From: Truepera sp.
GTDB taxonomy: Bacteria; Deinococcota; Deinococci; Deinococcales; Trueperaceae
DNA length: 64,000 bases
NCBI GenBank assembly: GCA_032027045.1
Contig: JAVSMU010000001.1
Span: 477,356-541,355 of the forward strand
Direction: 5' to 3'
The notes beneath the pieces are model-generated. The model searched no databases, was not told where the DNA came from, and saw only the letters and a list, made by a program, of their open reading frames with translations. The position numbers and the translations under genes were made by a program. Shown here one piece after another: positions 34,110 through 42,631 of the stretch (position 1 is the first letter of the stretch; each line of letters begins with the position of its first letter).

Positions 34110-34859
34110 CTAACGCTCGTCGCGCCCAACGTGACGGCCCCTGTTCAGCTTGCGCTTGAGCCGGTCGACGTTCGCTCGCAACTCGTCGTTCTCGCGCCTT
34201 AGGGCCTCGTTCTCGCGCCTCAAAGCCTCGTAATCGGTCGCGGGCGGCACGCTGTCGGGCCCCACCGGCGTGCCGGCCGCGGGGGCCGAAAGATCCTCCG
34301 GTGGAACCATGTTCGCGGGCCGTGCCGTGGCCGGGCTCGAGGCCTCGCCCCTTTGCACCACGGCGCCCCGCGCTCGTGGAGGCTGCCAAGTGGAGAGGCT
34401 CTCGAGCGCCTCGTCCAACGAGGCCGTGTTGCGAAGCTCACGCGCCTCCGCCGCCGTCGGCTCGCTCGCCTTGCGGAGCATGAGTCTGAGCGCGCGCTCC
34501 TTGAGGTTCTTGTCCCCTAATGGGCGTGGAAGAAGCAGGTCGACTTGCGCCGCTTCCGCCTGCTGGCGTTTGCGTTGAGAGATGCCGTGGCCCGCGTCGG
34601 CGTCGGTGGTGACGATCACGGGAACGTGCGCGAGGCGCGCGACGCGCTTGAGGCGCGAACAGATAGCGAAGCCGCCCAGGTCGGGAAGTTCGAAGGAGGC
34701 GATCACGAGGTCGGGGGTGCGGGCGCGAAGGTACTCGAACGCGGCGCGCGCGCTGGAGACGCCGGTCACCTGGATGCTCGCGTCGCTGAGGAGCATGTCG
34801 ACCAGTTGTGTTTGAAGCTCGTCGGCCTCGACCAGCAGGACTTCGAAGCGGTCGCTCAT
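34110..34859 (-). CDS. Degenerate response-regulator receiver protein with coiled-coil tail
   Basis: 249 aa. Residues 4-120 have the receiver fold: FEVLLVEADELQTQLVDMLL, ARTPDLVIASFELPDLGGF, HVPVIVTTDADAG. The phosphoacceptor Asp is replaced (VIASFELP in place of VLLDxxLP) and the lysine after strand 5 reads LPRPLG. It therefore probably cannot be phosphorylated. A helix-rich linker and disordered Pro/Ala region follow, then a C-terminal coiled coil (YEALRRENEALRRENDELRA). No output DNA-binding domain. It lies 47 bp after minE on the same strand, so it may be part of the min operon. Confidence 0.78.
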   Translation of the reverse strand: MSDRFEVLLVEADELQTQLVDMLLSDASIQVTGVSSARAAFEYLRARTPDLVIASFELPDLGGFAICSRLKRVARLAHVPVIVTTDADAGHGISQRKRQQAEAAQVDLLLPRPLGDKNLKERALRLMLRKASEPTAAEARELRNTASLDEALESLSTWQPPRARGAVVQRGEASSPATARPANMVPPEDLSAPAAGTPVGPDSVPPATDYEALRRENEALRRENDELRANVDRLKRKLNRGRHVGRDER

Positions 34860-34906
34860 GGTGCTCGTCCCCTTACTCGCCGACCAGAACCACCCAGGCT
34901 CGCCCC

Positions 34907-35149
34907 TTAACCCCGGCGAACCGGGAGGTTCGCCATCAGGACCACGCGGTCGCCTTGCTGCTCTACCTTCACGTCCAGGTCGCCCTCGTCCGCTGGGAAG
35001 TACTTCTTGATGACGGTGACCAGCTCACGCTTGAAGGCGTCCATGTTGGCCGGGGTGATCTTGGCGCGGTCGTAGGACAGGACGAGCTTGAGGCGCTCCT
35101 TGAGGTTGTCCTTGCTCTTGCGTCTACCGAACAGGCCTCCGAACATCAA
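34907..35149 (-). CDS. minE: Cell division topological specificity factor MinE
   Basis: 80 aa. The N-terminal membrane/MinD-interacting helix region (MMFGGLFGRRKSKDNLKERL) leads to KLVLSYDRAKITPANMDAFK and VIKKYFPADEGDLDVKVEQQ, the dimer beta domain. It stimulates MinD ATPase to set the division site. The ATG overlaps the minD stop by 4 nt. Confidence 0.95.
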   Translation of the reverse strand: MMFGGLFGRRKSKDNLKERLKLVLSYDRAKITPANMDAFKRELVTVIKKYFPADEGDLDVKVEQQGDRVVLMANLPVRRG

Positions 35150-35955
35150 CCCGCTCCGAACAGGCGGCGGAGGCCGGCCAGGAAGCCGGAGGGTTGGTCG
35201 AAGCTCGGATAGGCCACCTCTTCGCCGCGAAGGCGCCTCGCTATGTCGCGGAACGCGGCGCCGGCGGCTATCTTCGGCCCCTCGTCGAGTGAGGCGGGGT
35301 TGCCGACGTTGGTGGACACCAGGATGCGCTCGTCCTCCGGGACGATGCCGATGAGCTTCACGCCCAGGATCTCGAGGACGTCGGTGACCTCGAGCATGTC
35401 ACCGCGCCGCACCATCTCCGGGCGCAGGCGGTTGACTATCAGCCTCACCTCGCCGATCTCCCGCGCCTCCAGCAGGCCGATGATGCGGTCGGCGTCACGC
35501 ACGCTGGAGACCTCGGGGTTGACGACGACCAGGGCACCGGTGGCCGCGCTGGCAGCCGTTTGGAACCCCGACTCTATGCCGGCGGGACTGTCGATGAGAA
35601 CGCGGTCGAAGCCCTCGTCCTCGAGGAGCGACTTGATGGTGTCCTTCATGCGGGACTCGGAGAGCGCCGACTTGTCGCGCGTCTGAGAGGTTGCGAGCAG
35701 GTGGAGCGTGTCGACACGCTTGTCGCGGATCAGGGCCTGCCTCAGCTTGCAGCGGCCCTCGAACACGTCGATCAGGTCGTATACGACCCGGCCCTCGAGG
35801 CCCATCACCACGTCGAGGTTACGCAGGCCCACGTCGGTGTCGATGACGCAGACCTTCTCGCCTAAGCGCGCCAGCGCCGCTCCGACGTTAGCGGTTGTGG
35901 TGGTCTTGCCTACGCCGCCCTTTCCGGACGTCACCACGATGGCTTTGGCGTTCAC
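35146..35955 (-). CDS. minD: Septum-site determining ATPase MinD
   Basis: 269 aa. Deviant Walker A SGKGGVGKTTTTANVGAAL, CVIDTDVGLRNLDVVMGLE, IDSPAGIESGF (Walker B/switch) and the C-terminal amphipathic membrane helix (FLAGLRRLFG) are present. GTG start with AGGAGGAG upstream and a TATGCT -10 box at 35997-35992. No minC is next to it, unlike the usual minCDE order. Confidence 0.96.
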   Translation of the reverse strand: MNAKAIVVTSGKGGVGKTTTTANVGAALARLGEKVCVIDTDVGLRNLDVVMGLEGRVVYDLIDVFEGRCKLRQALIRDKRVDTLHLLATSQTRDKSALSESRMKDTIKSLLEDEGFDRVLIDSPAGIESGFQTAASAATGALVVVNPEVSSVRDADRIIGLLEAREIGEVRLIVNRLRPEMVRRGDMLEVTDVLEILGVKLIGIVPEDERILVSTNVGNPASLDEGPKIAAGAAFRDIARRLRGEEVAYPSFDQPSGFLAGLRRLFGAG

Positions 35956-36062
35956 AGTGTTGCTCCTCCTGGGGTCTTCTAGGCTTCGTGGAGCATACCA
36001 CCAGCCGGCAGTCCCTCCACGGAAGCCCCGACCCCCACGACCGCGGACGACGGCAGCGGGGT

Positions 36063-38318
36063 TCAGGCCGCCGACAGACCCGCGAACTTGATCAGCAGCC
36101 GCTTGGCCCCGGCGCTTTCGAACACCACGGTCACCTCGGCGCGCGCGCCCTCGCCGCTTACGCCGACCACGGTGCCCAAGCCGAACTTCGGGTGCTTCAC
36201 GCGCTCGCCGCCGCGCAGGGTGAGGCCGCCAGGCCCGACTGCGGGCGCCGCGCCACCCGTCCGAGCGCCGGTGGGGGCGGTGGGCGGCGACCAGACGTTG
36301 CGCGAGAACTTGTTGGCAGAGCTATTCGCCTCGAGCTTCTGGCCGAACACGTCCGTCTCTTGCAGCAACTGGGACGGCACGTCTGCCAGGAACCGGCTGG
36401 GCCTGGCGGGCTCGGTGCGGCCGAAGATCAGGCGCGCCTCGCAGTGCACGAGGTAGAGCTCCTCCTGCGCTCGCGTAATGCCGACGTAGAGGAGGCGCCG
36501 CTCCTCCTCGATCTCGGGCAGCGAGCCGGTCGAGCTGCGGTGCGGCATGAGGCCCTCCTCCATGCCGACCAGGAACACGACCGGGAACTCGAGGCCCTTG
36601 GCGTTGTGGAGGGTCATCAGGGTAACGGCGTCGTCGATCTTCTCGCCGTTCACGGCCTCGACCGCCCTGTCGTCGACGCTGCCAAGGAGTGCCGCCTCGT
36701 CCAGGAACTCGGCGATGCTGCCGCCCTCCTCCTCCTGCCACTCGGTGATGGCGGAGAGGAGTTCTTCCAAGTTCTCGATGCGCCCCTGCGCCTCGTGCGT
36801 GTCCTCGGCCTTCAGGGCGTCTAGGTAGCCGGTGGCGTCGTAAACGAACTTGAGGAAGTTGGCGGCGGGCAACTCCTCGGCCGCGGCGGCCAGGTCGTCC
36901 ATCAGGTGCACGAACTCGGCCACGCGTTTGGCGCCGGGAGTGCCGGCCAGGACCTCGTCGGCCGCGCGGCAGGCGCCGGCGAACGGCCGTTGGTTGCGCG
37001 TTGCCCAGGCGACCAGGCGCTGCTCGCTGGTGGCGCCGATGCCACGCCTCGGGCGGCCCAACACCCGGCGCCACGCCACGTCGTCGGCCGGGTTGAGTGC
37101 GGCCCGGGCGTAAGCCAGCACGTCCTTCACCTCGCGCCGGTCGTAGAAGCCCACGCCCCCCACTATCCGCCCCGGGATGTCGGCGCGCCGGAGGGCCTCC
37201 TCCATGACGCGCGATTGCGAGTTCGTCCGGTAGAGCACGGCGAAGGCGTCGTAGGGCAGTTCGCGCTCGGCGCGGATACGTTCCACCGTCCGGGCCACGA
37301 AGTCGGCCTCTGCCCGGTGGTCGGCCGCGTGGTAGACGCGCACGACCTCGCCCTCGCCCTTGACCGGCTTGAGGGTCTTCTCGATCCGGCCCTGGTTGTG
37401 GCCGATGACGGCGTTCGCGACATTCAGGACGCTGCCCACCGAGCGGTAGTTGAGTTCCAGGCGGTAGACGGCCGCCTCCGGGTGGTCCTGGCGGAAGTCC
37501 AGGATGTTGCGAACGTCCGCGCCGCGGAAGGCGTAGATGCTCTGGTCGGGATCGCCGACGACCATCAGGTTGTCGTACGTGCTCGACAGCAGGTTCGTGA
37601 GGCGGTACTGCGCCGGGTTGGTGTCCTGGTACTCGTCGACGTGAATGAAGACCGCGCGCTGCTGCACGCGCTCGAGCACGTCGGGGTGGGCCTCGAAGAG
37701 GTCGACCGTGCGGCCTAAGATGTCGTTGAAGTCGACGGCGTTGGCGGCCGTGAGGCGTGCCTGGTACTGCCGGTACACGTCCTCCACGAGCTCGATGCGC
37801 AGGCCGGAGACCACGGGCCCCCAGACGCGCTGGCCCTCGCTCGCGAAGAGCTCGGGCGTCCAGAGGTGAGACTTCGCGCGGTCCACGATGGCGCGCAGCG
37901 CCCTGGGGCTGGCTTCGCTCAGCCCTTGAACGTTGCGGAGGATGTCCTTGAAGAGGTCGAGTTGGTCGCCGTCGTCGTAGATGGCGAAGCCCGGCTGGAG
38001 CCCGATGCGCTCCCCGTAGGCGCGCAACACGCGCAGGCAGGCGCTATGGAAGGTGCTTACCCACAGGTCGCGCCCGGGCAGTCCGATCAGCTCCTCGACC
38101 CGCTCGCGCAGTTCGCCCGCGGCCTTGTTGGTGAACGTCACGGCGAGAACCTGCTGCGGCAGGACGTCGTGCTGTTCCAGCAGGTAGGCGATGCGGTGCA
38201 CGACCGTGCGGGTCTTGCCCGAGCCGGCGCCCGCCAGCACGAGGGCGGGGCCCTCGAAGTGCGTCACGGCGCGCCGCTGTTCGTCGTTCAGCGGCGCCAG
38301 GAGTTCCATAGCCAACAC
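36063..38318 (-). CDS. pcrA: UvrD/PcrA-type superfamily 1 DNA helicase
   Basis: 751 aa 3'-5' helicase for repair and replication-fork clearance. Motifs: Q-motif LNDEQRRAVTH, Walker A LAGAGSGKTRTVVHRI, VTFTNKAAGELRERV (Ia), VHVDEYQDTNPAQY (II), VVGDPDQSIYAFRGAD (III), LELNYRS (IV), VTLMTLHNAKGLEFPVVF (V), EERRLLYVGITRAQEELYL (VI). The C-terminus has the PcrA-type Tudor-like domain (VKHPKFGLGTVVGV). The start is GTG 38318 or ATG 38309; TATGCT lies 8 nt before the GTG. It follows HAD-gene divergence, with minD downstream by 107 bp. Confidence 0.95.
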   Translation of the reverse strand: MLAMELLAPLNDEQRRAVTHFEGPALVLAGAGSGKTRTVVHRIAYLLEQHDVLPQQVLAVTFTNKAAGELRERVEELIGLPGRDLWVSTFHSACLRVLRAYGERIGLQPGFAIYDDGDQLDLFKDILRNVQGLSEASPRALRAIVDRAKSHLWTPELFASEGQRVWGPVVSGLRIELVEDVYRQYQARLTAANAVDFNDILGRTVDLFEAHPDVLERVQQRAVFIHVDEYQDTNPAQYRLTNLLSSTYDNLMVVGDPDQSIYAFRGADVRNILDFRQDHPEAAVYRLELNYRSVGSVLNVANAVIGHNQGRIEKTLKPVKGEGEVVRVYHAADHRAEADFVARTVERIRAERELPYDAFAVLYRTNSQSRVMEEALRRADIPGRIVGGVGFYDRREVKDVLAYARAALNPADDVAWRRVLGRPRRGIGATSEQRLVAWATRNQRPFAGACRAADEVLAGTPGAKRVAEFVHLMDDLAAAAEELPAANFLKFVYDATGYLDALKAEDTHEAQGRIENLEELLSAITEWQEEEGGSIAEFLDEAALLGSVDDRAVEAVNGEKIDDAVTLMTLHNAKGLEFPVVFLVGMEEGLMPHRSSTGSLPEIEEERRLLYVGITRAQEELYLVHCEARLIFGRTEPARPSRFLADVPSQLLQETDVFGQKLEANSSANKFSRNVWSPPTAPTGARTGGAAPAVGPGGLTLRGGERVKHPKFGLGTVVGVSGEGARAEVTVVFESAGAKRLLIKFAGLSAA

Positions 38319-38428
38319 GATTGTCGAGCATAACCCGGGTCCGCCGGCGGCCCGGCGGAGGGGGAGACGTTGGCAAGCCCGCGCCGGACGCTTGCCGCCG
38401 CCGCCCTCCCAAGAGGTACCCTACGCTG

Positions 38429-39121
38429 ATGACGAAAGCCGTCTGCTTCGACCTAGACGACACCCTAGGGCACTACGCTGCCGATTTCGGGGCGTTCACG
38501 GCCCTGGTTCGTAACGAGCTCGGCCTCCACCAGTGCGACACCAACGCGTTCGCCAAGCTCGTCTCGAGCGAGCTGCGTAGGGATGGCCCCCTGACGTTCG
38601 AACTGGTCTTGCGGCGCGTGCTGGACGGGCTGGAGCAGCGCCCGCCCGCCGACCTCGCGCAGCTCGCCGCCACCGCCATGGCCTGGTACGCGGCCGACTA
38701 TCGCGCACTGCCCGGAGCCGCCGAGCTGCTGGCCGACCTGGATGCCAGGGGCGTCAAGCTGGTGCTGGTGACGAACGGCCCCGACGACATGCAGCGGGCC
38801 GCCCTGCGTGCCCTGGGATTCGAGCGGCACTTCCGCGCCGTGCTGGTGTCGGGCGACCGCGACGTTGCCGCGCGCAAGCCTGCCCCGCGCATCTTCTCGC
38901 TCGCGCTGACGGCGTTGGAGGTCGTGCCCGAGGAGGCGGTGATGATCGGCGACGACCTGGACGCCGACATCGGCGGCGCGATCGATTACGGGCTCGAGGC
39001 CATCCACGTGGGCACGCCGACCGCCCCGGTCCCCGCCGGCGTGGGCCAGGCGGCCGACCTCGCGGCGGTGCGGCGGCAACTCGCCGAGCTCCTCGGGCTG
39101 GGCGAGCTGCTCGGGGGCTGA
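38429..39121 (+). CDS. HAD-superfamily hydrolase
   Basis: 230 aa. Motif I CFDLDDTLG (nucleophile and acid Asp), motif II VLVTNGPDD, motif III ARKPAP (Lys), motif IV VMIGDDLDADIGGA. A helical cap lies between residues 15 and 95, so it is subclass I (phosphoglycolate or nucleotidase-like). Substrate unknown. The ATG at 38429 has TACCCT 6 nt upstream and no ribosome site. Divergent from pcrA. Confidence 0.9.
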   Translation: MTKAVCFDLDDTLGHYAADFGAFTALVRNELGLHQCDTNAFAKLVSSELRRDGPLTFELVLRRVLDGLEQRPPADLAQLAATAMAWYAADYRALPGAAELLADLDARGVKLVLVTNGPDDMQRAALRALGFERHFRAVLVSGDRDVAARKPAPRIFSLALTALEVVPEEAVMIGDDLDADIGGAIDYGLEAIHVGTPTAPVPAGVGQAADLAAVRRQLAELLGLGELLGG

Positions 39122-39220
39122 GGCTCGGCCACGGACGCGGCGAGTCCGCGAGGAACTCGTCCGTGCAAGCGCATTGCGTGACGGCCAACCCCAGCCGCGG
39201 TACGCCCCCTCGCACGTGGG

Positions 39221-39226
39221 TAGAAT
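39221..39226 (+). promoter_or_regulatory. TAGAAT -10 box, leaderless promoter
   Basis: TAGAAT lies 6 nt before the ATG at 39233, with no Shine-Dalgarno between. Confidence 0.55.
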
Positions 39227-39232
39227 GCGCCT

Positions 39233-39622
39233 ATGACCGAGACCGACATGGCCTTCTACCGGGCCTGGGCCGAGCTGCTCGAGTGGATGCGCGAGTACGC
39301 CGCCCAGCATGATGGCGTCAAGTTCGTGAAGCAGGGAGACTTCACCGACTACATCTACCGCATGGAGCGCCCTTACGACCTACCCACCACCGTCATGTCG
39401 GCAAGCCTGTCCACCCCGGCCGACGAGCCCATCCTCTTTGCCTCCTGCAGCCAGCGGGCAGCGGCGTTCAAGGAGATCTCACTGCGCCCGTTCCAGTCGC
39501 ACATCTACAGGAAGCTGACCCTCGCGGAGGACGGGCGTGGGCTGATGGAGGGCCCCAGGCCCTTCACCAAGGAGCACCTGTTCCGGCTGGCCGATGGCGT
39601 GTTCGAGGTGGCCGCCACCTAG
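39233..39622 (+). CDS. Unrecognised 129-aa protein
   Basis: No family recognised. Mixed alpha/beta and soluble: MAFYRAWAELLEWMREYAAQ, KFVKQGDFTDYIYRMERPYD, FQSHIYRKLTLAEDGRGLME. Codon use matches neighbours and the promoter geometry (TAGAAT, 6 nt, ATG) supports it being real. It lies between the HAD gene and a degenerate tandem array. Confidence 0.75.
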   Translation: MTETDMAFYRAWAELLEWMREYAAQHDGVKFVKQGDFTDYIYRMERPYDLPTTVMSASLSTPADEPILFASCSQRAAAFKEISLRPFQSHIYRKLTLAEDGRGLMEGPRPFTKEHLFRLADGVFEVAAT

Positions 39623-39664
39623 GCAGAATAGGACGCCCAAGCCGGCGGGCTGCCGCGTTCGACC

Positions 39665-39761
39665 GTCAACTCGGCGGCCCGTCGACTCAGCGGCCCGTCG
39701 ACTCGGCAGTCGCTCAACTTGGCGGCTCCTCGATCCCGCAGTTCCCTCAACCCAGCAGTTC
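39665..39761. repeat. Degenerate 16-17-bp tandem array, about 6 units
   Basis: GTCAACTCGGCGGCCC (39665), GTCGACTCAGCGGCCC (39681), GTCGACTCGGCAGTCG (39697), then more diverged CTCAACTTGGCGGCTC-like units. It fills the convergent gap and runs into the last codons of the minus-strand oxidoreductase gene. Confidence 0.7.
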
Positions 39762-40760
39762 CTTACGGAGGCGGCTTGCCATTGCCTCCGCCACCGTTGC
39801 CGCTCGCAAGAACCCCCGACCCCCCAGTGCCCCGAACATGAGGACGCCTCGCGTCAACCGCCGGGCCACGGGCTCGCCCGACGGGCGCTTGGCCCTCGCG
39901 CCGACCCAGCGCGTCAGGGTGGGGGCGGCGGCGACCGCCGGCACGTGCCACGACAACGCGCGGCGCAGGTCGTCGTCGAGGCGGGCGCCTGGCTCGGCGG
40001 GTACTGCCGTGTGGCCGCCGCTCACGTACACCTCGTCCGTGCCGAACGCCGCGACGACGGAGCCCGCCACCGGATAGGGCGCGTCCACCGCGGCGCCGAG
40101 GACCCGCGCCTCGCCCCAGACGGTCTCGAACTCCGGCAGCCGGAAGCCCGGTGGGCGCTGCGCCCCGAGGCAGAGCACCACCTCGCGCGCTCGCAGGGGG
40201 CCGGAGCTGGTGTCGACGGTCACGCCGTGCGCGTTCGCCGTCAGCCCCCCGGCGCGCACGCCCCTTAGAGTGACGCCGCCGCGCGCCGCGGTCGCCGTCT
40301 CGAGGGCTCCCAGGAGCTTGCCGGGGCGCACCCAGCCGCCGCGCCCCACGAGCATCGCCCCGTGCGGGGCATGGTAGGCGGCCGGCACCTCGGACGGCTC
40401 CAGCCAAGTGGTGCCCTCGAGGCGCTGCCAGCCACGCGCCTGACGGGCGTTGTCGGCAACCCGGAGGACGCCGGTCCGCCTCGCCCCCGTCTCGTGGCCG
40501 CCTCCCTCCAGCTCGGACGTGAGGGACCAGAAGCCCGCGAGGCCCGCCAGGTCGGCGGCGGAGGCGCGCCCGCTGCGGCCCCGGTTCGGGTTGAGCAGGG
40601 CGGCCGGGACGCTCGAGGCGCCCCCGGCGCGTGTGCCGCCCTCGTCCACCAGCAGCACCCCAACACCCTCGCGCGCCAGGCAGTAGGCGAGGGTCGCGCC
40701 GGCGATGCCGCCGCCCACCACCAGCACGTCCACGGCGCCGCTCGGCAGCTGCACGCTCAT
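39747..40760 (-). CDS. FAD-dependent oxidoreductase, MnmC C-domain-like (DAO family)
   Basis: 337 aa. Rossmann GGGIAGATLAYCLAREGVGV near residue 15, GGASSVPAALLNPNRGRSGR (typical of MnmC and its relatives) and a C-terminal RWVGARAKRPSGEP-GALGGRGF segment. In E. coli MnmC this half removes the carboxymethyl group from cmnm5U34 of tRNA. Here it is a separate gene whose ATG overlaps the mnmD stop by 4 nt, so the two act together in all likelihood. The longer open frame upstream lies inside mnmD. Confidence 0.85.
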   Translation of the reverse strand: MSVQLPSGAVDVLVVGGGIAGATLAYCLAREGVGVLLVDEGGTRAGGASSVPAALLNPNRGRSGRASAADLAGLAGFWSLTSELEGGGHETGARRTGVLRVADNARQARGWQRLEGTTWLEPSEVPAAYHAPHGAMLVGRGGWVRPGKLLGALETATAARGGVTLRGVRAGGLTANAHGVTVDTSSGPLRAREVVLCLGAQRPPGFRLPEFETVWGEARVLGAAVDAPYPVAGSVVAAFGTDEVYVSGGHTAVPAEPGARLDDDLRRALSWHVPAVAAAPTLTRWVGARAKRPSGEPVARRLTRGVLMFGALGGRGFLRAATVAEAMASRLRKELLG

Positions 40761-41476
40761 GTGGCCGCGGCCGGCTTCAGCGCCACCAGGACCTCGCGCT
40801 TGCCACCCTCCGGCCCGCCGACCTTGCTCACGCTCAAGCCCTGCGACTCCAGGGCGCGGCGCACGTCGCCGGCCACGGTGAAGCTCACGAGGGCGCCCCC
40901 GGCGGCCAGCCGCCCCGCCAACCGCGCCAGGAACTCGGGTGACCAGAGTTCGGGCTGCTCGGAGGGGCTGAAGGCGTCGTGGTAGATGGCGTCGGCCCGC
41001 CAGTTCGAGCCCACTTCCCACGCCGGCGAGAGGGCGTCGCCGACGAACAGCTCGAGCCGAACGCGCCCGTGCTCGAAGACGTGCCGGCCGCTCGCCACGA
41101 TCTCGCCGAGGCCCGCGCGCCAGGCGACGAGCGCGTCCGTCACCGTCGAGGGCGCGAGCAGCTCCGCATAACGCAACTCCCGTAGGGTGTCGGCCGAGGG
41201 CGGTGCCAGTTCCAGGGCGACGTACTCGAGGGGCGCTGACGCCGCCTGCGCCGCGGCGGCCGTCACCAGGAAGTTGAGCCCGGCCCCGAAGCCGACCTCC
41301 AGCACCCGGCCGGCGCGTCCGTCTGCCAGCCTGGCGGCCATGCCGCTGCCCTCCAGGTAGACGGCGTGCGCCTCGCTCAAGGCGCCGTGTAGCGACTTGT
41401 AGGCCGCGCCGCGGGCGCTCGAGAGGGTGCGCGAACCGTCCTCGGTGACGATGACGGTTGGGGGGTCTTGGCTCAC
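40757..41476 (-). CDS. mnmD: tRNA nm5U34 methyltransferase MnmD (MnmC N-domain homologue)
   Basis: 239 aa. SAM-binding GRVLEVGFGAGLNFLVTA, the MnmD-typical YKSLHGALSEAHAVYLEGSG, and WRADAIYHDAFSPSEQPELW with the D-A-F-S-P motif. It methylates the wobble uridine side chain. The GTG start has TAGCAT 6 nt upstream, so it is probably leaderless. It is followed directly by the FAD partner gene. Confidence 0.92.
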   Translation of the reverse strand: MSQDPPTVIVTEDGSRTLSSARGAAYKSLHGALSEAHAVYLEGSGMAARLADGRAGRVLEVGFGAGLNFLVTAAAAQAASAPLEYVALELAPPSADTLRELRYAELLAPSTVTDALVAWRAGLGEIVASGRHVFEHGRVRLELFVGDALSPAWEVGSNWRADAIYHDAFSPSEQPELWSPEFLARLAGRLAAGGALVSFTVAGDVRRALESQGLSVSKVGGPEGGKREVLVALKPAAAT

Positions 41477-41482
41477 GGGCAG

Positions 41483-41488
41483 ATGCTA
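41483..41488 (-). promoter_or_regulatory. TAGCAT -10 box, leaderless promoter of mnmD
   Basis: TAGCAT, CTGCCC, GTG on the minus strand. ispF shows nearly the same string (TACCAT, CTGCCC, ATG). Confidence 0.5.
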
Positions 41489-41573
41489 CCCCCAAGGTGC
41501 CCGCCTTCCAGCGTTCTCACGATGTTCGCCGTTAGACTCCGAGGCCCGGCTGGTGCGGGCAGAATGTAGGAGG

Positions 41574-42557
41574 ATGGTGCGCTTCTTGGAACTTGCCGGT
41601 AACGCCGTCGCGCAGACGTACCGCGCGGCCAGAGACTGGCTCCTGGGCCTGCTGGCGGGCTTGGAGGGCGGGCCGCTCGACCCCCGCGGCTGGCAGCTGC
41701 TCACGTGGCTCGTGGTCCTGGGGCTGCTCGCCGTGGTGGTGGCGCTGCTGGCACGGGCGCGCGGCAGGAAACGCATGCGGCTGCCCGAGATGATGATCTC
41801 GCATGGCGAGGTGCTGCTCGTCGGCGAGCCGGGCACGGATTACGTGGCGCCCGGCGATGGGGGGCTCGGGGCGGGCCTCGAGGCCCCGCCGCGGGCGCAG
41901 CACCTGCTGAAGCTGGCGCTCAGCAACCTGAACCCCTACCCCGTGCAGCTCATCGAGCTGGCCGTGCGCACGCGCGGCAGCAGGCTCCCGGTCGTGGCCG
42001 AGGCGGGCGCCGTGGTGCCCCCGAACGCTGCCGTCGACGTGTCGGCGGACCTCTTCGACCTGCCGGGTGACGAGGGCGTGGTGGAGCTCTACCTCTTCAG
42101 TGGCCGTGTGAAGGGCCGGCTCTTCCGCCTGGTGGCGCCGCTCGAGTGGGAACCGTGGGACCAGCGCTACCGCGTGAAGGCCCTGGAGGGCCGCACCGTG
42201 CCGGCCCGGCGGTTGGCGTCGCAGGAGCGCCGGCGGCGAGAGCGGAGGGCGTTCGAGTCGTCGCGGAGGCGGGAACGGCGTAAGGCCAGGGCGCGCCGCG
42301 CCATGGAGCGGGCCGAGAGCCTGAAACGGCAGGTCGAGGAGTACCGGGTAGCGCGTGCCGAGCGCAGCCGCGTTGCGGGCGAGGCGGCCGAGGCCGCTGC
42401 CGCGGCAACGCGCGTAGCGCCGGAGCGGCCCGCGCGCCGGACGCTGGTGGACGTGCCGGGCGACGCGTCGGTGAAGGGCCCGCCCCTGCGCCAACCGAAT
42501 CCTCCCGAGGAGCAAGGCGAGCGCCACGGCGGGTTACGTTTCCCGGACGAGTTCTGA
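41574..42557 (+). CDS. Single-span membrane protein of unknown function with basic coiled-coil tail
   Basis: About 327 aa, not recognised. One membrane helix (LLTWLVVLGLLAVVVALLARA, about residues 43-63), then a beta-rich domain of about 120 residues (HLLKLALSNLNPYPVQLIEL, VELYLFSGRVKGRLFRLVAP). A very Arg-rich helical region follows (about 220-285: RRLASQERRRRERRAFESSR), then a disordered Pro-rich end. AGGAGG abuts the ATG at 41574 with no spacing. A CAGAAT box 8 nt before the ATG suggests a leaderless start; GTG 41577 is another option. Divergent from mnmD. Confidence 0.72.
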   Translation: MVRFLELAGNAVAQTYRAARDWLLGLLAGLEGGPLDPRGWQLLTWLVVLGLLAVVVALLARARGRKRMRLPEMMISHGEVLLVGEPGTDYVAPGDGGLGAGLEAPPRAQHLLKLALSNLNPYPVQLIELAVRTRGSRLPVVAEAGAVVPPNAAVDVSADLFDLPGDEGVVELYLFSGRVKGRLFRLVAPLEWEPWDQRYRVKALEGRTVPARRLASQERRRRERRAFESSRRRERRKARARRAMERAESLKRQVEEYRVARAERSRVAGEAAEAAAAATRVAPERPARRTLVDVPGDASVKGPPLRQPNPPEEQGERHGGLRFPDEF

Positions 42558-42631
42558 AGCGACCGAACTGCGCGGGGTAGGTGCCGGCCCCGCAGCGCGC
42601 GCGGCTTATGCTGGGCGGCCGGAGGCTCTCG

